DNA of 64,000 nt, from assembly GCF_029633865.1 (NCBI RefSeq), contig NC_079212.1, positions 83,809,172 through 83,873,171 on the forward strand, given 5' to 3'. Both the position numbers and the translations under genes were made by a program. A model generated the notes under the pieces. That model worked only from the letters and a program-made list of their open reading frames with translations. It had not been told where the DNA came from and searched no databases. The DNA comes from Lampris incognitus. Lineage: Eukaryota > Chordata > Actinopteri > Lampriformes > Lampridae. Each line of letters begins with the position of its first letter. Within the stretch, counting starts at the first letter, position 1. Shown here in pieces: positions 1 to 18,982 of this stretch.

Positions 1-1409
1 GCATTGCCTCTTGAGTGATGGCCTTTAGGCTGAAGACTGCACAGAGACTGCTTTATCACTATGGTGTGCGGTGGCTAGACACAGGCAAGCTCATCATGCA
101 GACACAATAAAAACTGAGTGTTTAACTCTCGGAGTTAAATTAACACTCAGGAAGTTAAATTAACACTCAGGATTTTACTGTGCAGCTGGTCTTCTAGGGT
201 ACAGTAAGCAACTGTTTCTGCTGAGGCTGGAGGACAAACCTCTCACAGGCCTGTTGCCTTTCTATACATCTGTTCTGGATGCATGGAAGATCCTGAAGGC
301 CTCCAGGGAGCCTGCTGCTATGGCTGGTCTGTGGCTGTTTGAGGAGCCACTGTTTTGCAACAACTTCATTAAGGCCTGGATCCGGTCCTCAGCCAGCATA
401 AGATCTTCTCTGAAGGAGGCCAAATGTATAAAGCTGGGACATCTGCTGCCGCTCACGGGGACCCTGCAGCAACGCACCAAAGTCAGACCCAGGTTTTTGA
501 GTCATATTATTGAGGAGGTGTTTGCGTCGCTTCCAGAATACCTGGGGGCATTTATGATGGAGAACCGTGAGCTAGCTGGCCATTGGGAGGACTGATGTGG
601 ATTATAGCTTTCCACAGTTGACTGTCTCTCCTAATGTGGGGGAGTGGCAGGAGGTGGAGGGCCAACTCCTTTCTTTCATGACCCTATGGCTGGACAACTT
701 TGAGAACCTGGGGAAAAAAAGTCAACTTACATCCTGTGTGTGAAGGTGAGGCACTTTCAGCCTCTGCAGGCCATGAAAGCGTTGAGATGGTCAGAGTTTT
801 TTGGCCCAGGCTCTTCCGCAAAAGGCTGCTGACGGTCCCTGTACAACCTACCTGTTGAAAATTTGTTAGTTAACGTCCAGTGGAGGATTGTTCACAGAGC
901 GATAGCCACGAACAGACACAGAGCACACCTGGATCCTGATCACAGGAAGGCGTGTCTCTTTTGTTCACAGTGTGAAACTGAATGCATTTATTTGCCCGGT
1001 GTCCTAGGTTGCTGAGTGTGTTTGATTTGTTAAGGGGCTCATTATGGGGCTCGGGGGAGGCTTTTTCTTTTCAGTTGTTTGTGTATGGTTCCAAATACCT
1101 AGCCAGGAAGAAAGGTATGCACACAATTATAAATTTTATATCAGCAACTGCCAAATTAGCTATCTGGCTGAGCCGTAAGAACCGGGCCCGGGCGGTGGGC
1201 TGTGTAGACCCTGTGCTCGTTTTTAAAGAACCTGCTGAAGGCTCGGCTCAGGGTGGGGAGTATGCCTACTACAAAATGGTGGACAATTAAGAGGCTTTCA
1301 GCCTTACATGGCAACAGGGGGAGTATTGTGCTCAGTGGGAGATGATGAAGACCTGGTTTTATTTCTAATTTGTGTAACTAGGGTGAGTCCTGGCTGTATT
1401 GTTGGCTTA

Positions 1410-1441
<32 letters not shown>

Positions 1442-1685
1442 ATTTTATGTAAGTTGTGTAAACACAACATCCATTGCATGTTGTCCGACTTGGGAGAGAG
1501 ATCCTCCTCTGTTGCTCTCGCTGAGGTTTCTTCCTATTTTTTCTCCGTTAAAGGTTTTTTTAGGGCGTTGTTCCTTATCCGATGCGAGGGTCTAAGGACA
1601 GGATGTTGTGTTGCTGTAAAGCCCCTTGAGGCAAATTTGTGTTTGTGATGTTGGGCTATACAAGTAGTGTTGACTTGAGTTTAAA
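1..1685 (+). mobile_element. Tx1-type LINE, degraded 3' half with 3' UTR
   Basis: Broken reading frames read like the C-terminal third of the ORF2 protein of Tx1-type fish LINEs. The stretch at 254-595 contains FYTSVLDAWKIL and GLWLFEEPLFCN, and the one at 982-1290 contains KYLARKK, TAKLAIWLSRKNR and EYAYYKMV. Stops and frameshifts separate them, so no protein is made. About 1480-1685 is a 3' UTR ending in GATGTTGGGCTATACAAG, and the same tail recurs inverted at 54803-54985. A short AT-rich tandem doublet (about 135-175) lies upstream of the coding remnant. The 5' part lies outside the window or is lost. Family assignment rests on recalled motifs. Confidence 0.75.
1414..1446. repeat. (ATTT)n microsatellite
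   Basis: About eight ATTT units lie inside the LINE 3' region. Confidence 0.9.
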
Positions 1686-3148
1686 ACCTGTTTGTTGTTA
1701 TAAATCTACTCAGTGAGACTTCTTCTGCTTTTCTTTTTTTTCCCCATTTTATGAGCTGGATTACAATACGATGAATACGTTTGAATAGCAGCTGTTGGAC
1801 TGGAATGTAAACTGAATAAATGTGCTTTTGAAAAATCAAAAAAATCTGCCTCGCTCTCGCTCTCTCTCTGTCTTGCTCTCTCCCTCCCTCCCTCCTAGGG
1901 GGTGGTGGGGGAGATGGTGTCCCTGCTCTGGTAGAATTACCATGGTATCCAGAGCCGTCTCTGTGCTGTCATTCTTCATTATCCTTCAGCAGGGAGAGCC
2001 TCTCAAGAAGTCTTCCAGGAGGGTGCGAGCGGGGTCAGAGGGGATAAATCGATCAGTATCTTATGAACCCGCTCACTGTTCCAGTCGAGGGGCAGAATTC
2101 ACCATCCAGACGGACACTGGTGTTTAGTAAGACTGTTTGATGGTCCCAGGCTGTTCTTTCTTCAGCTCCTGGTGGTAATGCCTCTTTTTAGTTGCAGCCT
2201 GTTTGCAGCGAGCAATGAATACAGAGTCACCATAGACCATTATCTGTTAAAAACCGGGCTGTGTGAAGGAAAATTATATTTTCATTCATGCTTATTCCTT
2301 TTTTGCTACCTCAATGCCAACTCGATTTTTTGTCGAACGTGTAGACCTTTGCTTTGTTCCATTACGACATAATTACATTATCTCAGTTATATTTTCTTCT
2401 GATGTTCTCTGGATTTCCTTCAGTTTGCAACTACACTTCATTATTTATTTTAAAAAAAAATTTTTGAATTCATATTTTGTTTTTATTAGTTGACATTTCG
2501 TCTAGGCAAAGGCTGTGGGTTGGTTGCGCAGTGGCCTTTTGGTAAGCTGGACTCGATACCTTGTAAGTGGTTGTTGTAATCTCATATTTTATAATAAAGG
2601 GACCACCTGAGAAACGTTGCACCACCTCTGCAGTTGATGCTGGCTTGTGACATCCCAGAAACCAACATCACCCAGCCAGTGGCCTTGGAGAAAAAAACCT
2701 GACGCTAAAATGGAAATCGAATGATGATGCAACAAGTTCCAAGTCAGCAGTACCTGACAAAACAGACGGCGGTTAGAGGTCTGAGGCTGGACACCACCAG
2801 TCCATGTTACTCCACACTTGTTGAGAAGAACACCAACGCCATGCATCAAACGTCACAGCACCTCTGTTGAGTTTTCCTCTAGGAAAAAACAAATCTTTAA
2901 GGCTTGACAATATAAAAGATGGACTTTGCTTGAGTAAAGGTAAAGCTTTACGCACACGTGTAACATGAGCAGATTATATCATCATATTAATCATTATACC
3001 ACCACCATCATTACGTCATACTGAACGCGACACACTCAGAACCAAACTCTAATTGGTCCAAATTGATTGCCTGACAAACCAGCGTCCCCGTGGGCCTAGC
3101 TCCAGAATAAATCACTGAGCTGGGCGTCACACATTCACTTAACATAGG
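1686..3148. other. Gene-free stretch
   Basis: No convincing coding region is seen. A CT-rich low-complexity run sits at about 1848-1900 and an A/T run at about 2450-2470. The short open frames here have no recognisable protein features. Confidence 0.5.
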
Positions 3149-3966
3149 AAAAGGTGGGTGGAGAGAGCAGATCAGAGAGAAAAGGTGGGTGGAGAGAGAA
3201 GAGCTGAGAGAAAAGGTGGGTGGAGAGAGCAGAGAGAAAAGGTGGGTGGAGAGAGCAGATCAGAGAGAAAAGGTGGGTGGAGAGAGCAGAACAGAGAGAA
3301 AAGGTGGGTGGAGAGAGCAGCGCAGAGAGAAAAGGTGGGTGGAGAGAGCACAACAGAGAGAAAAGGTGGGTGGAGAGAGCAGAGAACAGAGAGAAAAGGT
3401 GGGTGGAGAGAGCACAACAGAGAGAAAAGGTGGATGGAGAGAGCAGAACAGAGAAAAGGTGGGTGGAGAGAGCAGAGCAGAGAGAAAAGGTGGGTGGAGA
3501 GAGCAGAACAGAGAGAAAAGGTGGGTGGAGAGAGCACAACAGAGAGAAAAGGTGGATGGAGAGAGCAGAACAGAGAAAAGGTGGGTGGAGAGAGCAGATC
3601 AGAGAGAAAAGGTGGGTGGAGAGAGCAGAACAGAGAGAAAAGGTGGGTGGAGAGAGCAGCGCAGAGAGAAAAGGTGGGTGGAGAGAGCACAACAGAGAGA
3701 AAAGGTGGGTGGAGAGAGCAGAGAACAGAGAGAAAAGGTGGGTGGAGAGAGCACAACAGAGAGAAAAGGTGGATGGAGAGAGCAGAACAGAGAAAAGGTG
3801 GGTGGAGAGAGCAGAGCAGAGAGAAAAGGTAGGTGGAGAGAGCAGAGCAGAGGGAAAACGTGGGTGGAGAGAGCTGAAAAGGTGGGTAGAGAGAGCAGAG
3901 AAGAGGGAAAAGGTGGTGGAGAGAGCAGAGCAGTGAGAAAGGGTGGGTGGAGAGAGCCGAGAGAGC
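3149..3966. repeat. Purine-rich minisatellite, 31-34 bp unit
   Basis: About 26 tandem copies of a unit of the type GAGAGAAAAGGTGGGTGGA followed by GAGAGCAGAACA. The last few copies are more diverged. Variant units (CAGCGCAG, CACAACAG, GAACAG, GGATGGAG) recur in the same order about 340 bp apart (for example at 3318 and 3658), so an 8-10-unit block was itself duplicated. The array is open in several frames on both strands, but those frames only reflect the repeat. Confidence 0.95.
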
Positions 3967-4675
3967 TACCGTCAGGCCATAGAAACAAGCCAACACCTCT
4001 AGAGAGATGGGACCGTTTGGTGGTTTCTGATAATGACACTAATGAAACTATGTGGGCTTTGTGGAATATTCGGGGCTCGTGGCAATACCATCAGCATGTG
4101 AGGAAAATATTTTATATTAAACAAAAAAAGACGAAAACAAAATTAAACAAAAAGACTATTCGATCCAAGTCCACTTGAATTAATGCCCTCACTAAAAACG
4201 AATGCTGATACGGAAGACAAGACAGTGGAGCACCATGGCTTGCTTCGCATGAATTAGTAGTGGTCCATAATCACAACAGTTCTCCGTATTATTGTTTTTA
4301 AACTTATGATCACTTAAGACTGAAACACGTTCTGCTAGAACGCTACCTGACGCAGACATGGAACACAATCTAGAAGTGGACCTTTTCTGCCCTCTGGTGG
4401 TTGGAGGTGTTCAACGCACAGAAAGACGAGCGCCACGGCTCAGCACGTACATATACATCTACTCCTAGAACCATGACTTCATACTATTATCCACACCACA
4501 GACCGGTGTCCCGTCAGAAATCACGCCTTCAAACTGGCAACAGGAAAACTGACTGAAAAAAAATTCAAAGCCTACCGGAGTGACTTCTGTATATAACTAG
4601 ATATGACTCTAACTAGAACGACCAAGACGGTCGTTATGACCGTTTTTGGATTTTCAAAGTTTAATAATTTAGTGC

Positions 4676-4706
<31 letters not shown>

Positions 4707-4807
4707 GACCTGCCGCTCCCTGAATTCTCCTAAAATTGCATATATTTGTATTAAAATTAGTTTTAGATCAATCATACAAAAGAGTTACGATAAGATCTAC
4801 CTAAAAC
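3967..4807. other. Gene-free stretch
   Basis: No coding region is supported. A GT run followed by a 10-12 nt G tract lies at about 4674-4700. Confidence 0.5.
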
Positions 4808-4940
4808 GACCATGGACTCGTCTGTGAATGTTCTCATTCATTCAGGTCATGGTTATCCAAAGGAGTTGAATCAAATGCAACTGGACTTGGTATAGTCCAG
4901 TTGCACTTGATTCAACTCCTTTGGATGACCATGGACTCGT
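4808..4940. repeat. Hairpin insert flanked by a 14-bp direct repeat
   Basis: Arms at 4848-4886 and 4895-4933 are complementary at 37 of 39 positions around an 8-nt loop. The segment is bracketed by two copies of GACCATGGACTCGT (4808-4821 and 4927-4940), though the second overlaps the right arm. The arm text resembles fish interspersed repeats. It may be a foldback element or two inverted copies of a repeat tail. Confidence 0.75.
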
Positions 4941-5639
4941 AATTTGGGCGTGATCGTGCGCGCGTAATGTCAGTATTTATGACGTGTAGGTCGCGTCATT
5001 TCCTTCGTGAAGTTCATTGCGCTGTCCTAGAAACACACTAGTATTCAGGGGGCAAAGGGGTTTTACAGAGACGGAATGTTGTAAAAGGTTGTGCACCAGA
5101 AATGATATCTAGGACCTTCTAGGATCCTACCCTGGGTGGACAACCTGGTCAGCTAGCTACAGGAAAGCTACAGGCAGCGAACATTGCCGATCGCCGCCAC
5201 GGTTTCTGCGCCACCCTTTAATTGAAGGTATTATGTGTTATAGATCAAACCAAACTGAGTTAAACTTATCTGGGAATTTAAGTATTAAGCTGTTACTGGC
5301 AAATTAATACGCTGCTATTATTTGTGCAAATCAATGTCTCTTTTTTTACGAAAAATATCCTATTTTGATAATGAAAGAAACAAAATTCCTGGCAGCAAAA
5401 CATTTCACTTTGATACTTTCTTCGTGGTTATTAACTACAGGTTGACATTGCCCATCAGCAGATATGACACAGAATTAACAGAAGTTGAACACAAAATAAT
5501 CCTTCACTTGGCCAGAACTAGAAAACGGGATTGCCATTTTAAACACGTAACCTACACTGAATATAAACGTCCAATATTACAACAAATTCTGGTATCCGTG
5601 GTAGTGCCATAGCAGCTTTTCTGTGCAAGTTTTTGCTTT
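4941..5639. other. Gene-free stretch
   Basis: Only a 96-codon open frame at 5322-5612 without recognisable motifs. I see no supported feature. Confidence 0.4.
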
Positions 5640-8600
5640 CTAGTCATTTTCTGAGTCACTCCTGCTGTCACTGCTCTCAACTGTTGCAGTGTGTATCCTG
5701 CTGCATTTGGTTGCCAGTCCCTGGCAACGGCACCCTACGTAGCATGGAACTGCCTTCTTTGCACAGGAGCAGTTCTTCTGGCAGCCTTTGGCACATCCAC
5801 ATGAGATTGTCTTGTTCATCGACACAGGCCGGGCTGGCTGTATAGATGGAACCGGAACTGCATTTCCATTATCCAGAGACCATACAAATTCTGTGCATGA
5901 GGGAATTTCTGGTTTGGCGGTGTGTGCATTCTTCTTAATGATGGTTGCCAGAGCAGCCCTTTTCAGGTACAGGAGAAAGTCGTTCTCTGTTGGGTCGTAG
6001 TAGCTTTAAGAGCGTTGATCTGTTGTTCACGAACTTGTATGTTCTCAGTTTGCCCAGATCAGAATCCTCAAAGTGATCAGCTGTGGTTGTGTACACAGCT
6101 ATAGTGAGGTCTCGTGCCTGGTTGAGGAGGTCATCTGTTATGGCATCAGCGGGGTTCTCACCAAACTCTTCAAGTGCAGCTGTGTTCAGACTCATGCTGC
6201 TCTTGAACCATGCCTTCTTTCCAGTGAAATATGAGTAACTAGTGGTATCTCTACCACTCAGACTGTGAAGGTCCCAGTGCCACAACCATGTCATGTATAG
6301 GCAGGTATGCATTCTGGGCTGTTCTGACCCACAGCTCTGGTAGATTGCTGAGGTGCATTGCACCATAATACAGGCACATGGTAATGATATCGGTGTCATT
6401 GGCATGGATGACAACTCTGTCAACTCCTTCATTCTGGACACTGTAGAGGGTGTGGAGTATCATCCTAGTATCAGCCTCCAGAGCAGGAACATCCATAACA
6501 GACCCCTCTGTGAGTACCATACTCTTCGTCTCTTCTTTGAATCCACCACCCAGGTAGAGATGAGTTGGGCCAAGAGCAGGCTCCAGTTGCACATTCTCAT
6601 ACCATTTCTCACAAAGGAATCTCAGAAGGTTTGTTTTGTTAGCTGACACGGCAAAAAAAAAAAACTCCTTTGGATCAGAAGCTGTGTACTGCTCACTGAC
6701 TTCATATACTTTGGCTGGTTTTGATCAGGCAAATCTCTGTCCCTGCTCAGTTGACTTAAAGCTGGGTCCATTGTACCTGTCACAACAGAAGAGTATGATC
6801 TCAGTTCCGGCAGGCACATCATTCAACAGCAGGTTTTAGTATCACTCAGTGATGGTTCCAAATCTTTCACCTTTGTGAAAAGACCAGTGTCGTATGGCGC
6901 ACATAGCATCAATGACTGCTGCTGTCTTTTTGTCATCTTGAGGCAGATCGGGGTTGCTGGTCACTTTGGTCTCCTCTTTCAGGATCTTCACTAGGCATGC
7001 CTTGGTACCAGTTCTCATACTGCCATCTTCCTGGAAGAGGGATGGTGGAAAGTCTTTGCACTCGTGGTTGCCCCTGAAGTCAACAATGTTGAGTTCTCCA
7101 CCACTGGCAATGATCTGTGTCATACACAGAAGGGCAGTAACTTCATTGCTCTTGCCAGGTGCAGAAATTTTCCCTCCGGACTTCTTTGGTTTTGTGTTTT
7201 GTGTGTGGAAGGTGATAAGCTTCACAACACTTACCTTCTTCTGATCACTGGACAGTGACTCAGACAGTGCCTTCAGAACCAGTACTTTCACGCTCGTCAG
7301 GTTGTCCTTGACTGTGGAATCTGCACACTGTCCAGTTGATATGTTGATCAGGGATGGTGTGGCTGCTGTGAACGGGTTGGTCTCTACTGCTGTCATGACC
7401 TTGACTACCATCTCTGCATCCCTGGTGACACGACTCCAACCAGATTCATGGTGTGGGTTGGAGGAATGGAGGTGCAGCATAGACTTGAGCTCTGCAGAGA
7501 TAGCTACAGTGAGTGGTTTTGTGTAGGCCCACTTCATTCAGGCAGCAGGGTTGAGTGTAATGCCATCCAGACCACTTGCCTCCTTGACATCGGCATTATA
7601 AGTCTGCTCCAGAAGCATGTCAGGAGAGACACCATTGTGATTGCCATCTGCTCTCCTCCCAACAAATCCACTCGCCATCAGTGCTTCATGTACCTCTGGG
7701 GCTGTTTCTGGCAGTTTCTTCATCTCAGCCAAATACAGAGGCAAAGACTGCTGTCCGTATTTGTAGTGGCCTGCTGCAGTGAGGTAGGGTAGCATTCGTG
7801 CTGATTCACAGAGATGTCCTACCCAGTCACCTTCTCGCTGGTAGTAGATAAACCTGTGGAGAATGTTTGACATCTCCAGGAAGATTGACCAGAAAACTGC
7901 TGTTGGTTGCTCATTCAGTGATTCCTGGAAAAGCAACATCTGCTCTCACAGGACTGATAACTGTGGACGTGTCATCTGGATGATCTCTAACTTCTGAGTG
8001 GCAGTGGTGTGTTTGTCAAACAACATCTTCAAGATATTTTCTACCTGTGACTGCCAGTGTTCTGTTTCTCTGTCTGCTGCCCATGCCTCAAATGCTTCCC
8101 AGTACAGGCTTCACATGGCCTCACTGAGGATCTTGAGGGCATGTATCGTTTGGTAATAGTTAGCCTTCTTACTAAAAATCTTCTTGGCAGTCCCTTCCTG
8201 ACACAGACCAGCTGCAACAAGAAGATCCTCTGCACCTGCATCCCTGATGATCTTGAATTCATATGTAGCCTGATCTCCAGTGATGATAGTATATTTGTCT
8301 CCCCGTGCATGCAATGTCTTGACCAGCCATTTGGTCTCTTCTTTCGGGACAGCAGGATCAGTTGGAGATGCTGGGATGAGAGGAAGATAGCCAATGATGC
8401 TGACCTGTCTATGTGAGTGGAGGTCTGCACAGAAGGCAGAAAAGCCAGACAGTCCTGCTTCTGCATCTGGAGGCGCATCCAACGACTGTGAAGTTGTAAC
8501 CATTCTTGCTTGGTACCACACAGGCAACAGGTCTTCAGCCGTACCATCTGAGGAAGTCACCAGACTCTCCAGCTTCTCAATGTGCTCAAGTGACCTGGAC

Positions 8601-10240
8601 CTTTGCCTGTCTTTAGCTGAAATATGACACATGGGAGCAGGTGGGTCAGCAACACCAGAGAGAGACTTTCTTCTGTCAGAAGTGGAAGTGGGGAGGCTGG
8701 CGCCCTCCCGCACTCTCTCGGTCTCTTGGTTTTCAATTGTGATTGCAGTGGTGGCATTGAAACTCCCACCTCTAGTGTCTTCTTCCAGTTCAGATTGTCC
8801 ATGGCAAACCATGGGGAATCTTGCAGTTTTTCGTTATGATCTCTGGGACGTAAACACCATCAGTTTCAACCTGCTGCATGACCTTCTCACTCTGTGCTGT
8901 CAGCTGACGCTGCAGACATTCATAACTGATCCCAAGACCCAGCCTGTTGTCCAGCATAATTAGTGATTTACTACGTGTCTGCCTGAATATGTGGTAGGAA
9001 GTGGCTATGCCCATAGGTGTTGGTACCCCAGAAACATGCTGTAGGATATGCTGTGACATAATGATAGCTTTCTCTGCTGTTGGCTGATCAACAGTGACTC
9101 TTCCATCTTCACTGAGTTACGTCATTAAGCAGCATGGCTGTGAAGTTTAAAGAGTGAGTCAGGAACCATGTCATTAGCAGATGTGGAGGATATCTCAATT
9201 AAATACTTCTCACGAGTTTGCCTCTTGCAATTCACACAATCTGCTCAAAGAATCTTTGCCGTTTGCTGCAGTGCATGGTATTTCTCATCCATATGATCTG
9301 CTTCTAGTCACCTCAGCTTCTCTAGGGCATCACCCAGGGGTACGCCTGATACATATGAAACCTGAACCACGTGTCTGGTTAAGGATTGAAACACGTGAAC
9401 CAAAGTGTTGCTGTAGCTTCAGTGTCGGTGTAATCGATTGGTGCTGATCTGCAGTTTTGATGCCAAGCTCCCTCAGAATTTCTCGGTAATGGTCATGCAA
9501 TTATTTCATTAGGAATCCTGACAGGTCATGGAAAAGAGGAGCCTCCAGCTCTTCCACGAGGCGACTAAATGCAACAGTATACAGGTTCAGCCTTGGCTTT
9601 CCAGAATGAACATGCTGAGCCTTGAAGTTGTTCATGCATGGTTTGTGGTAGGCTATATTATTGGCAACCATGTCATGACCTTGCCCAATCAGTCTCAGCG
9701 ATACGTCATCTCTGCCCAGCTTCTTTGCTTTCTCCTCAATGGCCTTTTGATTGTTTTTTTGTGGAGACCTTGGAGGTTGGCTCCTTTCCCCGCAGCCACT
9801 GCTTATTGCAAATGACACAACACCTCTTCTTGGCTTCAAAATTTCAGTGTTCCACATGGTGTGAGGAGCTGCATCCTGGATCAAGCCAAATCTGCTGCTC
9901 TTGCACTCACATCAGCAAGACGTTTCTTCTCAGCATACTGGTAGCCCTTCTCATTTATATACCAGTTCCTACATTTCGGGTGCCACTTTGATGCACTGTC
10001 TTCCAATCATTTTTCTGACGCAGACTCATGGTGCAGTCTCTGGAAGACCTCATCTTGACGAGCATTCATGGCTTGTATAAACTGGGATTTTGTTGTGGGA
10101 TGAATGAAGTTCAGGTCTTTAGCAGACTGTCCTTAACATATGATGCACTTTGTGTAGTAAGTGCTTTTCTCTTCTCAACTCTTCTCGCCAGGCTCATGAA
10201 CTCAAGACACCTCCTCAGTCTGATTAGGCTGATGTGCTGC
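5640..10240 (-). pseudogene. Broken multi-domain coding unit of unknown function (PIN-like and CXC-like motifs), probably a multicopy or mobile gene
   Basis: A consecutive set of minus-strand frames forms one long former coding region. From the N-terminal side these are 9501-9884, 8790-9059, 8111-8812, 7538-7939, 6842-7537, 6251-6649, 5935-6441 and 5640-5825, and degraded sequence continues up to about 10240. The frames at 7538-7939 and 6842-7537 are the same phase split by one in-frame TGA; the others are offset by frameshifts. The 6251-6649 segment has ALEADTRMILH and HANDTDI, spaced acidic residues that recall PIN/FEN-like nuclease folds, and the next has SGRDTTSYSYFTGKKAW. The C-terminal 5640-5825 piece is Cys-rich (CGCAKGCQKNCSC), like a tesmin/TSO1 CXC motif. 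The N-terminal piece has a paired Cys/His region. I do not recognise the family by name. Its size, decay and surroundings suggest a high-copy or transposon-carried gene, which is inference. Confidence 0.6.
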
Positions 10241-10422
10241 CACCATTAGGCATGTGCAATATTTGCATATATTTACTCACACGTCACTTTAAACCACTTC
10301 ATTTTTGTCCACCACACCTTCACTGCATTTTTGCTGATGTTTTTGCACCTCGTAAATTGTATTTTATCGTTAACTGTATTGTATTGTATATCTTATACTG
10401 CTTATATTTTTCACTTATATTT

Positions 10423-10814
10423 AGACTGTACTTTTTTTCTGATTTTTCCCCTTTTCTCCCAATTTAGTGGCCAATCTATCCCTATTTTTTTTAGTTCAAA
10501 CACCCACGCCTCGTACTGCATGCGTTCGCCAACTGCATCTCTCCGGCCGGCAGTCTGGAAGGAAACGCCTCGCCACTTCCGAGACAAGGCGACTCCAGGC
10601 CGAACTACTGCTTTTCCCCACACACAGACGAACACAAGCCGACTCCACCCCCCTCCCGAAGACAGCGCTGCCAATTATTGCTGCTTCATCGAATCCGGCC
10701 ATAGTAGGATCTGACGAGACCGGGGCGCGAACCCTTGTACCCAGTGGGCAACTGTATCAACACAAAGCCGAGGCTTAGACCGCTACACCACCGCGGACCC
10801 GAGACTGTACTTTT
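10423..10814 (-). mobile_element. tRNA-derived SINE with 13-bp target-site duplication
   Basis: A 366-bp insert (10436-10801) is bounded by direct repeats AGACTGTACTTTT at 10423-10435 and 10802-10814. Read on the minus strand it begins with a tRNA-like head. The A-box-like GGTGTAGCGGTCTAAGC is followed by a B-box-like GGGTTCGCGCCCCGG. It ends in a tail containing TTGGCCACTAAATTGGGAG and an A-rich end. The head orientation and the target-site duplication agree with LINE-driven retroposition. Confidence 0.85.
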
Positions 10815-11835
10815 GTATTTCTTATCTCTGTTATGTATGCACCATTTTGAGGTCGACATACCTGCAATGTCGTTGTGCTTGACACGATGTCAATGAAGTT
10901 GAGTCTTGAATCGGTAAAAGGATAAAGGTAATTTAGAGGAATATTGGGTTTCATATGTAAGGTGTACATGCACAAGATTAAAATGTGGATGAATAAAAGA
11001 GGCATTAGCCAAGATGTTGATAAAACATTAACAATGTTGGTCTCCACCGTCCAGTCTGCCCAGTAGCACATGTGCACGTGTGGGTAATGTTGCTGTGCAG
11101 GAGATATGAATATAGCACAAGTTAGTGTACTTTTACTATTCCTTGTGCTCTTCATTTAGAATGTCTGTGAATTAAGCTAAGATTTTTATGTTTGTTTTGC
11201 AAACAGTGCAAAGAAATGCACACATGTAACTGTTCTTCTATTTTAACTATTTATTGAAATTCTGCAATTTCCAAAAAGTGCAAAGGCGTCAGTGTTTTCA
11301 GACTGTAGTGCACATGTAATTCTATTCTCGTCGTACATACTGAATATTTCTCAGTCCTGCACATTTCTGTTGATTTTTCTTACGAGCACGGTCGTCATGT
11401 CATGTCCAGTCACATTACTGTCATGTCAGTACTGGAAACCCACTATCTGCAATCCTAAATTCCAAACATTTTTGTTTTTGCACTGTACAGAAGAATTATT
11501 CTTGCGTACACTCCTTTTCTTACTTGGCCAAACTTAACAGTATGTCATTTTGTCGTGTGATTTATTCCAATAAACTCTCATATTGTTCCACTATACGAAC
11601 TTCCTTGGCAGATGGAGTCCTTCAGTTTTACTGACTGGTCAGCTTATGCCGCGTTCCTTGCTCAAACTGAACTGTGAATTCTAACTTAATGAGCTCAAAC
11701 CTGTGGTAACGGGCAGCAGCCCTCATTCTCACTTTTATTTAATTTTTTATTTAATTTTATTTTTATTTCATTACAAAACTACCACCTTAACTTGACCCTA
11801 CAAATGAATCAAACAAAACACAGGGAATTGAAAAA
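10815..11835. other. Gene-free stretch downstream of cdk2
   Basis: AT-rich sequence without a supported coding region. It contains AATAAA-type hexamers on both strands near 11560-11575. Confidence 0.4.
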
Positions 11836-11839
11836 AAAC

Positions 11840-11845
11840 TTTAAT
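11840..11845 (-). promoter_or_regulatory. Candidate cdk2 poly(A) signal (ATTAAA)
   Basis: Read on the minus strand, ATTAAA is followed by a run of Ts, about 0.93 kb beyond the cdk2 stop codon. This would give a 3' UTR of about 0.95 kb (11825-12778). Other hexamers further downstream could also be used. Confidence 0.45.
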
Positions 11846-12778
11846 GTGTAAAGACTGCATTTATAAAAACAGCTGAACAAGTTTTACATAAAATGTAGTG
11901 TAAGAACAATATGAAAGCAAATATTTTCTAAAATCTGCATTAACATGAATCAAATACTTCTCATTTCACAACAAAGCTGAATAACAATAATAACAATAAT
12001 AACATGACCCTTAGTTTATAGGGTAACCCTATAAAGACTAACGAGAACGTTGAATGTTCGAGGTCTTACCGGTCCTGCATCTTCCCCCTTCGTCTGTCTC
12101 ACACCACCAGAACAAAAACCCCACTTTAAGAAAGAGTCAAACACTTTAAGAGTTTTCAGTCTAAATAGAAGATACACAACTTACAAACACTGAATTAACT
12201 TTTTACATTTGTAGCACTAATCTCACATGCGTTTGACAATACAACTGTATATGTCATGTTGACTAGACCTCGCTACTCCCTGTGCCGCTGCAGCCCCGCC
12301 TATCACAAAGTACCAGCAAGCAGAGGACCATCACACAGGATGCCGCACATTCACACTTCCCCAGAAAGCTGTGTGATTGGTCATACTTCGTTTAAAAGCC
12401 AATTAAAAGTTACTTGTGTTCAGACACCCTAAAATCAACATAGATAAGATTGAACTAAACTCTGGAACGCGCTCCATCTCATCTTCCAGCCACAACACAA
12501 CCGCTTCTGGAGTACAAGCAAGCAGAACTATAATGCTGAAGAATTCCAGGCCAGTATCCATTACTAGCACGACATCGGGGATGAAAACACCAGAACTTGC
12601 AGGACATCTAACTTCTTACATGTTGACCTAAGCATTTGAGATGATCTACTGAAAGACACAACGTGTCCAGTAGTGTCTCTGATCCCTGTCCATTATAATA
12701 ATGGAAACCGAGTGAGGCTTGGGACATCCTTTGTTCTTTGAGATCGTTTACAGAAACTGAAAAAATCATTTTGTATTC

Positions 12779-18982
<6,204 letters not shown>

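Noticed and set aside
3135-4178. Long open frames on both strands (up to 329 codons) across the 3-4 kb array
   Set aside because: They only translate the minisatellite. All frames are low-complexity repeats of the unit.
5322-5612. 96-codon plus-strand frame as a small gene
   Set aside because: No motif, ordinary start context, and it lies just outside the unidentified minus-strand unit.
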